Below are positions 6,946 to 13,761 of a DNA stretch of 64,000 nucleotides, in pieces. The stretch is from JB111 sp049856295 (GTDB taxonomy: Bacteria; Actinomycetota; Actinomycetes; Actinomycetales; Actinomycetaceae). The notes beneath the pieces are model-generated. The model was given only the letters and a program-made list of their open reading frames with translations, did no database searches and had not been told where the DNA came from. Numbering within the stretch: position 1 is the stretch's first letter; each line of letters begins with the position of its first letter. A program made the translations under genes and the position numbers. The stretch spans positions 62,001 to 126,000 of the forward strand of contig NZ_JBNDMZ010000006.1 of the NCBI RefSeq assembly GCF_049856295.1. The letters are read 5' to 3'.

Positions 6946-8946
6946 TCAGCCGACCTCGACGTAGCGGATCTCGTCCTCGCCGCCGTCGACGCTCCCGACC
7001 GTGATCTCCCAGACGGCGCCCTCCAGGTCCTCCGGGGGAAGGGTCACGCAGACCCGGTACGTGGTCTCCCCGCCGGGGAGGACCTCCCACAGCCGGTCCT
7101 CCAGCCGGCAGGTGTCGTAGGCGGCGTGCGACTCGCCGTTCCCGTCGATCAGCGCGACCTCCGGGAGGTGGCTGTACGTCCACGGATCTGCGTCGGGGCT
7201 CGGCGGCCGGTGGCCACTCGTCACGGGGACGACGACAACGGCGGCGTCCGCCGGGACGTCGTCGAGCGCGCCCTCGGCCTCGACGAGTGCGCGCGCGTCC
7301 GTGTCGGTCGCGCCCAGGCTCACCGCCCACGGCTCCGCCTCGAGGCGGGCGTCGACCGGTGCGGGGTCGTCGGCGGTGAGGCCGAGGTCCGCATCTCCGG
7401 CGGGCGGCTCGGCCAGGTCGAGGCCGGTCCCGGCCTCGTCGACGGACACGTACCTGGGGTCGTAGGACGGGGTGTCCGCGTCTCGCCCGGGCTGGACCTG
7501 CCACAGTCCGTCCGTTGCCCCCGCCGGAACGCTCGCGGTCACCCGAACGTCGAGGTCACCGCCCGGAGGGAGGTTCTGCCCGGGGTCGATCCGCTCGCCC
7601 GAGTCGTCGTCGACTTCGGTGCGCTCGGCCCAGCGGACGGCGCCGTCCGACCCGACGAACTCCACGCCGTCCAGGAGCTCGATGAGGCTGCGTGAGGAGT
7701 CGGTCGTGTTCGTCACGGTGAGGACGGTCCCGACGTCGACGAAGGACGGTCCGTCGCCCGCTGCGGCGGGGTCCGGGTCGCCGACGGTGGTGGCCGACAA
7801 CGAGACGGTCGCGTCCGGCGAGAGGTGGACCTCGTCGCCGGCGGCGGCGGGGGTCGCGACGAGGTGGCCGTCGGTGAGGGCGGGCTCGGCCGGCGGGGCG
7901 TCGGGGTCGACGAGCTCGAGGTGGCGGACCTCCGTCGGCAGCGCGTCCGTCGTCCGGTTGTCGACGCGCCAGCTCGCGGCCGGCGCCAGGTCGGCCGGGA
8001 TCTCGTTGCAGATCTCGACCGGTGCGGACGACCCGGGCATGAGGACGCCGGTGGGGTTCCCGAACGCGGCATAGGCGTCGTCGCCGAGCCCCTCGCACCT
8101 GTCCGTCACGGGCCGGCCCGACGGCTCGGCCAAACGGATGTGGGGCAGGGCGTCCAGGTCGACGATCTCCTCGCCCGTGTTCGTCACGGTGAACGTGGTC
8201 GAGGCCTCGACGTCGACGGCGTCGAGGGCGGGGCGAGTGCTCGACTCCGCGACCGAGTACGTCACGCCGTTGAGCTCGATCGGCTCGCCCACCGGCACCG
8301 GGTCGAGGACAGAACCGTCGGCGTCGGTGACGGCGTCCGGTTCGGGCAGCTCTTCGGTGGTCGGAAGCCGGTCGTCGAACGAGGCGAACCGGTACTGCGG
8401 GGGGTCGGCCTCCTCGTCGTCGTCCGCGTCCGGGTCGGGCGCCGTGCTGACGAGCCACTGCCCACCCTCGGCGAGCTCGGCGGGGACGTCCCGGCAGATC
8501 CAGCCCTCGAGCGGACCCTCGTGGTCGGAGTCGGCCTCGGCCTCGAAGGCCGCGTCGCGCAGCGAGTCGTCGACGGTGCACGCGGCCTCTGTCTGCGAGG
8601 CGAAACCGTCGGCGCCGAGCACGTGGAACTCGACGTCGCTGGTCGGGTAGGTACTCGATGCGCCGTCGGTCGGGTCGGCCGTCACCCGCGCCCGGACATG
8701 CGCGTACCCCTCGCCGGGCTCCTCGGTGGTGCCTTCGCCATCACCCTCCTCGCCGTGATCGATCTCCGTCTCCTCGACGGTGATCTGCCAGCCCTCGATC
8801 TCGACGGACTCCCCGGCGGGAACCGGGTCCTGCCACGTCTCGCCGGTCCCGCCCTCGGCGGAGGGACGGTCGTCGTCCTCGCCGCACGCGGCCAGGCCGA
8901 GGCAGGCGAGGACGGCGGCGGTCAGGGCGGCGGTGACGCGTCGCAC
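6946..8946 (-). CDS. secreted lipoprotein, copy A of a tandem paralogous pair
   Basis: About 666 residues. It begins with a lipoprotein signal peptide (VRRVTAALTAAVLACLGLAAC, lipobox LAAC); the mature N-terminal Cys is followed by an acidic linker. I place the start at the GTG at 8946, six bases after AGGAGG; an upstream in-frame ATG at 8976 is less likely. The mature part contains several beta-rich modules that repeat a pattern close to P-VPVGEPIELNGVTYSV...TVTNTGE, similar to DUF4352/DUF11-like immunoglobulin-type domains (inference). No catalytic motif is seen. The body has diverged from copy B (9065) although the leader and upstream region are nearly identical. Function unknown; probably anchored on the outer face of the membrane. 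Confidence 0.85.
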   Translation of the reverse strand: MRRVTAALTAAVLACLGLAACGEDDDRPSAEGGTGETWQDPVPAGESVEIEGWQITVEETEIDHGEEGDGEGTTEEPGEGYAHVRARVTADPTDGASSTYPTSDVEFHVLGADGFASQTEAACTVDDSLRDAAFEAEADSDHEGPLEGWICRDVPAELAEGGQWLVSTAPDPDADDDEEADPPQYRFASFDDRLPTTEELPEPDAVTDADGSVLDPVPVGEPIELNGVTYSVAESSTRPALDAVDVEASTTFTVTNTGEEIVDLDALPHIRLAEPSGRPVTDRCEGLGDDAYAAFGNPTGVLMPGSSAPVEICNEIPADLAPAASWRVDNRTTDALPTEVRHLELVDPDAPPAEPALTDGHLVATPAAAGDEVHLSPDATVSLSATTVGDPDPAAAGDGPSFVDVGTVLTVTNTTDSSRSLIELLDGVEFVGSDGAVRWAERTEVDDDSGERIDPGQNLPPGGDLDVRVTASVPAGATDGLWQVQPGRDADTPSYDPRYVSVDEAGTGLDLAEPPAGDADLGLTADDPAPVDARLEAEPWAVSLGATDTDARALVEAEGALDDVPADAAVVVVPVTSGHRPPSPDADPWTYSHLPEVALIDGNGESHAAYDTCRLEDRLWEVLPGGETTYRVCVTLPPEDLEGAVWEITVGSVDGGEDEIRYVEVG

Positions 8947-9033
8947 GGGAGGCCTCCTCGGGTCGGGGATCACCATGCTTGCGCACAGTCGACGCCGGGG
9001 AGGCGGTTCGGGAGGGGACGGGCACCCCTGCCC
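8815..9033. repeat. long direct repeat, copy 1 (leader and upstream region of lipoprotein A)
   Basis: About 219 bp nearly identical to 10928-11146, offset by 2113 bp. It covers the signal-peptide coding region, the ribosome-binding site and the upstream non-coding sequence. It shows that the lipoprotein gene duplicated in tandem together with its promoter. Confidence 0.85.
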
Positions 9034-9064
9034 CCGAACCGGCGGGACCGGGCGTCCGACGGTG

Positions 9065-11059
9065 TCAGTCGAGCGCCACGTACCGCGTGCCCAGGGCGAT
9101 GTCGACGCGCCAGACCGCTCCCTCGACGTCCTCGGGGGCCACGGCGGCGCACACGTCGAACGAGGCGCGACCGCCCGCGAGCACGCCGGAGACCCACCAC
9201 CAGGACTCGGCCGGCCGGCAGCCGGACCCTACGCCGATCACCTCGCCGTTCGGTCCGACCAGCTCGGGCACCGGGATGAGCGCACCGATGTCGGCCACGT
9301 AGGCATCGTCCCCCGGTAGGTAGGCGGTCGTCACCGGTGCGACGACCAGGACGGCATCGGAGGGGACGTCGTCCTCGATGTGCACGCCGGACGCCGCCGC
9401 CTCATCCCGACCCAGCAGCTCTGCGGGCCCCATCTCCAGCTGCCACGGCGCCAGCTCGACGAGGGCGCCTGCCGACGCCGGGACGTCCAGGGCGTCGCCG
9501 AGCTGCGACGACTCTGCCGGCTCGGTGTCGGCGAGATCGACACCTGCGCCAGTCTCGTCCTGGGCGAGGTAGCGGACCCCATAGATCTGGCCGTCGGCCG
9601 TAGATCCAGGACCGACCAGCCAGACGCCGTCGGTCGGCCCCTCGGGGAGAAGGGTGGCAAGTCGGACGTCGACCGACTCCCCGACCTCGACCCGCGGGTC
9701 GGCCCCTGCGTCGTCCCCGACGGCTGAGACGACGCTCCGACGAGTGGCGCCGTCGGGCATGACGAAGGCCGTGTATCCCACGAGGTCGTCGACGGTGCGG
9801 GCGGTCGGGCCCGTGTTCGTCACGGTGAGGACGGTCGAGACGGACTCGAGCGACGAGCTCGCATGGTGCGCGGCGAGCCGGGGGTCCGGTCCGGGCCCGG
9901 GTTCGACCGTCGAGGGCGCCGCCGAGACGGTGCCCTGGTCCGAGAGCCGGACCGACTGTCCGGTCGCGGCGGGTGCGGCCGGCAGGTGTCCGACGGTGTC
10001 GGCCGGATCCGCGGCGGGTGCGTCCGGGGCGTCGAGCTCGAGCTGGCGGACACCCTCGCTGCCGGGAGGCTCCGACCAGCCGGCGTCCCCGACACCCCAG
10101 GCCGCGACGGGGACCCATGCCTCGGGCACCAGGACGCACAGGTCGGTCGAGATCGATCCGCCAGGAACGAGGTGGCCGGAGAGATCGGCCCGTCGCAGGT
10201 GCCCGTTCTGGGACCGGGCACAGGGTTCCAACGCCATCCTGCCCGCGAGCGTCTCCACCCACGGGACCTGGACCTCGCCGATGTCGACGGTGGTGTCTCC
10301 CGTGTTCGTCAGCGTGAGCCGGGTCGAGACCTCGGCGGTCCCGGCACCAGAACCGGCGACGGCAGGCGGAGCGACCGTCGACTCGGAGACGGCGAAGGCC
10401 AGCCCGTCGACCTCCGTGGCACGGCCGACGGGCACGGGTGCGACGGCCGACGTCGTCCCCGGGTCGACCAGGTCGGGCTGCGCCGGCTCGGCGACGGCGG
10501 GGAGGCGGTCGTCGAAGGACGCGAACCGGGCCTCGGGCTCGTCCGGGGTGCGGCCCGTGCGCAGGAGCCACTGGGCACCGTCGCCCGCCACCAGGTCGGC
10601 GGGCACGTCGACGCAGATCGATCCCTCGAACGCGTCGTCGCCGGCGTCGTCGGCGTCCGACGCGGCCTGGCTCAGGGAGTCGTCGGCCGAGCAGTACCCC
10701 TGCCCGAACGGCGCGTGCCCGTCCGCACCGAGAACGTCGAGGACGAGGGTGTCGTGCAGCTCGACGGCACCACCGGCGTCGGTCAGGTCGACCGAGACGC
10801 GGGCCGTCACGTGTGCGCGCCCCTCACCAGGCTCGTCGTGCTCCCCTTCCCCGGCATCCTCCTCGCCGAGCTCGATCTCCGTCTCCTCGACGGTCACCGA
10901 AGCGCCTGCGATCTCGACCGGTTCGCCGGCGGGGACCGGGTCCTGCCAGGTTGCGCCGGTCCCGCCCTCGGCGGACGGGCGGTCGTCGTCCTCGCCGCAC
11001 GCGGCCAGGCCGAGGCAGGCGAGGACGGCGGCGGTCAGGGCGGCGGTGACGCGTCGCAC
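9065..11059 (-). CDS. secreted lipoprotein, copy B of a tandem paralogous pair
   Basis: About 664 residues with the same signal peptide and lipobox (LAAC) as copy A, and the same GTG start logic (11059, AGGAGG six bases upstream; alternative ATG at 11089). It repeats the same architecture: acidic linker, a first beta module, then modules with VGRATEVDGLAFAVSES and TVLTVTNTG motifs. After the shared leader the two proteins are clearly related but substantially different. Function unknown. Confidence 0.85.
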   Translation of the reverse strand: MRRVTAALTAAVLACLGLAACGEDDDRPSAEGGTGATWQDPVPAGEPVEIAGASVTVEETEIELGEEDAGEGEHDEPGEGRAHVTARVSVDLTDAGGAVELHDTLVLDVLGADGHAPFGQGYCSADDSLSQAASDADDAGDDAFEGSICVDVPADLVAGDGAQWLLRTGRTPDEPEARFASFDDRLPAVAEPAQPDLVDPGTTSAVAPVPVGRATEVDGLAFAVSESTVAPPAVAGSGAGTAEVSTRLTLTNTGDTTVDIGEVQVPWVETLAGRMALEPCARSQNGHLRRADLSGHLVPGGSISTDLCVLVPEAWVPVAAWGVGDAGWSEPPGSEGVRQLELDAPDAPAADPADTVGHLPAAPAATGQSVRLSDQGTVSAAPSTVEPGPGPDPRLAAHHASSSLESVSTVLTVTNTGPTARTVDDLVGYTAFVMPDGATRRSVVSAVGDDAGADPRVEVGESVDVRLATLLPEGPTDGVWLVGPGSTADGQIYGVRYLAQDETGAGVDLADTEPAESSQLGDALDVPASAGALVELAPWQLEMGPAELLGRDEAAASGVHIEDDVPSDAVLVVAPVTTAYLPGDDAYVADIGALIPVPELVGPNGEVIGVGSGCRPAESWWWVSGVLAGGRASFDVCAAVAPEDVEGAVWRVDIALGTRYVALD

Positions 11060-11146
11060 GGGAGGCCTCCTCGGGTCGGGGATCACCATGCTTGCGCACA
11101 GTCGACGCCGGGGAGACGGTTCGGGCGGGCACGGGCACCCCTGCCC
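10928..11146. repeat. long direct repeat, copy 2 (leader and upstream region of lipoprotein B)
   Basis: Partner of 8815-9033, with the same order of leader, ribosome-binding site and upstream sequence. Only scattered substitutions are visible, against strong divergence in the rest of the two genes. Confidence 0.85.
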
Positions 11147-11168
11147 TCGGCGCCCGGAGGCCCGGACG

Positions 11169-12365
11169 TCAGAGCGCGGCCGCCTTGGCCCGCAGCACCT
11201 CCGCCTGCCGCTCGTTCCTCGCGAGCCCCGCCGCGGTGACGAGCTCGGACCGTGCCTCCTCTATGCGGCCCAGCCGGGCAAGGAGCTCGCCCCGCACGCT
11301 CGGCAGCAGGTGGGACCCGCGCAGCCCCGCCGAGCCGGCCAGCCGGTCGACGAGGGCGAGCGCCGGCGCGGGACCTCGGGCCTCGGCGACGGCGACCGCG
11401 TGGTTGAGCGCGACGACCGGACTCGGCGCGAGCCGGCCGAGCGCCTCGTAGAGCACGACGATCCGCTCCCAGTCGGTGTCCTCGAAGCGGCGCGCCACCG
11501 CGTGGCACTCGGCGATCGCGGCCTGCAGCGCGTAGGCCCCTCTGCCACGTCCGACGGCGTCGCAGCGCGCCAGCGACTCCCGGCCGCGCCGGATCCGCCC
11601 GTGGTCCCATCGGCTGCGGTCCTGGTCCGCGAGCAGCACCGGGCTCCCGTCCGGCCCCGTTCGCGCGGCGAACCGTGAGGACTGGAGCTCCATCAGCGCG
11701 AGCAGCCCGTGCACCTCGGCCTCCCGTGGCAGCAGAGCGGCGAGGACCCGGCCGAGCCGCACCGCCTCCTGGGCGAGGTCAGCCCGGACCCACCGCTCGC
11801 CGGCGGTGGCCGAGTACCCCTCGGTGAAGAGCAGGTAGACCACCCCGAGGACGGGGCCGAGCCGGTCGCGCCACTCGTCCGGCTCGGGGGTCTCGAAGGG
11901 GACCTTTGCCGCGGTCAGCGTCCGCTTCGCCCGCACGATGCGCTGCTGGACCGTGGGTACGGGGACGAGCAGCAGCCGCGCGATCTCCTCCGTCGTCAGG
12001 CCCGCGACCACCCGGAGCGTGAGCGCGACCCTCGCCTCCCGCGAGAGCACGGGGTGGCACGCGGTGAACACGAGCCGCAGGACGTCGTCGGGGATCGGCT
12101 CCCACTCGATCTCCTCGGTCTCCGAGAGATCGCGGGCGATCTCCCGGTAGCGGACGTCGAGCCGCTCCCGACGACGCCACGCGTCGATGGCCCTCCGCTT
12201 GGCGACGGCCGTGAGCCAGGCGCCCGCGTTGCGCGGGACGCCCGACTCGGGCCACCGGACCAGCGCGTCCGCGACGGCGTCCTGGGCAAGGTCCTCCGCC
12301 AGCCCGACGTCGCCCGTCACCCGCGCGAGCGTGGCGACCACGCGAGCGCCCTCGATGCGCCACAC
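11169..12365 (-). CDS. ECF42-type RNA polymerase sigma factor with C-terminal TPR-like extension
   Basis: About 398 residues. Region 2 is visible as VTGDVGLAEDLAQDAVADALVRWP with AWLTAVAKRRAIDAWRRR, region 4 as LTLRVVAGLTTEEIARLL followed by VQQRIVRAKRTL. A helical, TPR-like domain of about 200 residues follows (VYLLFTEGYSA, ALNHAVAVAEARG). This layout and the adjacent DGPF gene match group ECF42, in which, as known for Streptomyces, no anti-sigma factor is required. No ATG, GTG or TTG lies in frame between the end of the DGPF gene and a GTG at 12365, which is my start; an unusual upstream start cannot be excluded. Confidence 0.88.
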   Translation of the reverse strand: MWRIEGARVVATLARVTGDVGLAEDLAQDAVADALVRWPESGVPRNAGAWLTAVAKRRAIDAWRRRERLDVRYREIARDLSETEEIEWEPIPDDVLRLVFTACHPVLSREARVALTLRVVAGLTTEEIARLLLVPVPTVQQRIVRAKRTLTAAKVPFETPEPDEWRDRLGPVLGVVYLLFTEGYSATAGERWVRADLAQEAVRLGRVLAALLPREAEVHGLLALMELQSSRFAARTGPDGSPVLLADQDRSRWDHGRIRRGRESLARCDAVGRGRGAYALQAAIAECHAVARRFEDTDWERIVVLYEALGRLAPSPVVALNHAVAVAEARGPAPALALVDRLAGSAGLRGSHLLPSVRGELLARLGRIEEARSELVTAAGLARNERQAEVLRAKAAAL

Positions 12366-12523
12366 CGCCTCGACCGTGCGGCGCGCTTCCGCGTCGGCCG
12401 CCTCGCGTGCCGCGTCGTCGTCGGGCCGGGTGGTGGTCGTGCCGGCCCTGTCGGGCGCGCTCGCAGGGGCGGGACCGGCCCGTGCCCCGTCGTCGGGCCG
12501 GTCCCCGCGGGGCCCGGAGGCGC

Positions 12524-12949
12524 TCAGCCCCGGGCCCCCTGCTCCTTGCGCCAGCCGCGCTCCTTCTCGAGGAACTCGTTGCCCTCGAGGTCGGCGAAGT
12601 CGGACTCCTCGTGCACGCGGCGGACCTCCAGCTTGCTGCCGGGGCCGAGCGGGCAGCGGCTCGCCCACTGTGCGGCCTCCTCCTTGGTGGCCACCTCGAT
12701 CACCCAGTAGCCGTTGAACAGCTCGTGGGTCTCGCCGTAGGGGCCGTCGGTGACGATCGGCGTCTCGCCGTCGAAGTCGACGACGAACCCCTCCTCCGGG
12801 CCCGCCAGGCCCTCGCCGGCGACCATCACGCCGGCCTCCATCATCGACTCGTTGTAGCGGCCCATGGCGTTGAAGATCTCCTCGAAGTCGATCTCCTTGG
12901 AGGCCTCGAGGGCGGCGTCGGTGCTGCGCATGATCAGCATGTACTTCAT
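12524..12949 (-). CDS. DGPF-domain (YCII-related) protein, partner of the ECF42 sigma factor
   Basis: A 141-residue protein starting MKYMLIMRSTDAA and carrying VTDGPYGETHELFNGYWVIEV, the DGPF motif that names the family. It lies directly upstream of, and in the same direction as, the ECF42 sigma gene, the standard arrangement for this system. The biochemical role of DGPF proteins is not settled; they are conserved partners and probable targets of the sigma factor. The ATG at 12949 is preceded by GAAGGGGC. Confidence 0.92.
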   Translation of the reverse strand: MKYMLIMRSTDAALEASKEIDFEEIFNAMGRYNESMMEAGVMVAGEGLAGPEEGFVVDFDGETPIVTDGPYGETHELFNGYWVIEVATKEEAAQWASRCPLGPGSKLEVRRVHEESDFADLEGNEFLEKERGWRKEQGARG

Positions 12950-13102
12950 GGTGGTGCCCCTTCGTCGTGGAGGCGCCGGTGCGCCTCCTACCCTCCCGTC
13001 GAACGGAGCGCGCCCGGATCGACATCGGCCGTGACGGAATCTCGAGCGGCGGGACGGGCGACAGCCTTCCAGGCGGTGGCGGGTGGGTCGAGAGGATTCG
13101 GC

Positions 13103-13164
13103 GCCCACCGCGCGGCCCACCCCGCGCGGCCCACCCCGCGCGGCCCACCCCGCGCGGCCCACCG
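13103..13164. repeat. 14-bp GC-rich tandem repeat upstream of the DGPF gene
   Basis: About four copies of the 14-mer GCGGCCCACCCCGC lie in the 357-bp gap between the DGPF gene and csbD. The rest of the gap holds a terminator hairpin (13235-13266) and no convincing gene. The repeat may be a simple expansion or a regulatory array for the divergently placed promoters. Confidence 0.75.
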
Positions 13165-13234
13165 CGCGCCGCGCCGGTGCCCACCGTGCGGTTCGCGTCG
13201 TCGTCGGACGCGGACGTTCCCTCCGAGGCGCGAA

Positions 13235-13266
13235 CGAGCCCCCGACCCGTGGGGGTCGAGGGCTCG
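13235..13266 (-). terminator. terminator of the csbD-like gene
   Basis: CGAGCCCCCGACCC (13235-13248) pairs with GGGGGTCGAGGGCTCG (13251-13266) with a small bulge. It lies about 40 bases beyond the stop of the minus-strand CsbD gene. Confidence 0.6.
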
Positions 13267-13306
13267 CGGTGCGTTCGCCGGCGGTGCCGGCGTCGGCGGG
13301 TGGGTG

Positions 13307-13498
13307 TCAGGCGCGCGGGGCGTCGTCGCCGTCGATGCGGTCCTGGACGCCCTCCTTGAAGTTCTCGGCGCCCTGCTTCGCCTTGGCGGTGTTCTTCTCG
13401 ATGTTGCCCTCCGCCTGCGTGCGGCGGTCGTCCGTGGCGTCGCCGAGCTTCTCCTTGGCCGCGCCCTTGATCTCGTCGAACTTGTCACCGAGGCCCAT
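13307..13498 (-). CDS. CsbD-family stress protein
   Basis: A 63-residue hydrophilic, charged protein starting MGLGDKFDEIKGAAKEKLGDATDD, the CsbD-like pattern of repeated K-x-E-x-x-G-D segments. In Bacillus csbD is part of the general stress regulon; in Actinobacteria homologues are common and often stress-induced. The ATG at 13498 is preceded by AGGAGG. It is transcribed alone and followed by a terminator. No catalytic residues are expected. Confidence 0.9.
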   Translation of the reverse strand: MGLGDKFDEIKGAAKEKLGDATDDRRTQAEGNIEKNTAKAKQGAENFKEGVQDRIDGDDAPRA

Positions 13499-13761
13499 CG
13501 GGCCACCTCCTGATGTCGTCGACCTCCCGGCGATCGCCGGGCGTGCATTCCACTGTTCCGCGCCCGGCGCCGCGCCGCAACCGGACGGGTGTGCCGACGG
13601 GCGCGCGTTCGCCGCACGCGAGATCGGGGGCACGGCCGACTGGCGGCCTCCGGTCCCACGCCGTCCCGCCGCTCGAGATGTTCACCCGGAGGACACGGCC
13701 TGGCCACCGCCCGCTCGTACGTTGAGCATTCTCCCGCCCCACCGACGAAGGTGACCCCCAC

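Noticed and set aside
8815..11146. The lipoprotein duplication considered as an assembly artefact
   Set aside because: The coding bodies differ at many positions with frames intact, so the two copies are distinct genes rather than a collapsed or duplicated contig piece.
13103..13164. Tandem repeat considered as a CRISPR array
   Set aside because: The repeat unit is 14 bp with no spacers between copies and no cas genes nearby. It is a simple tandem repeat.
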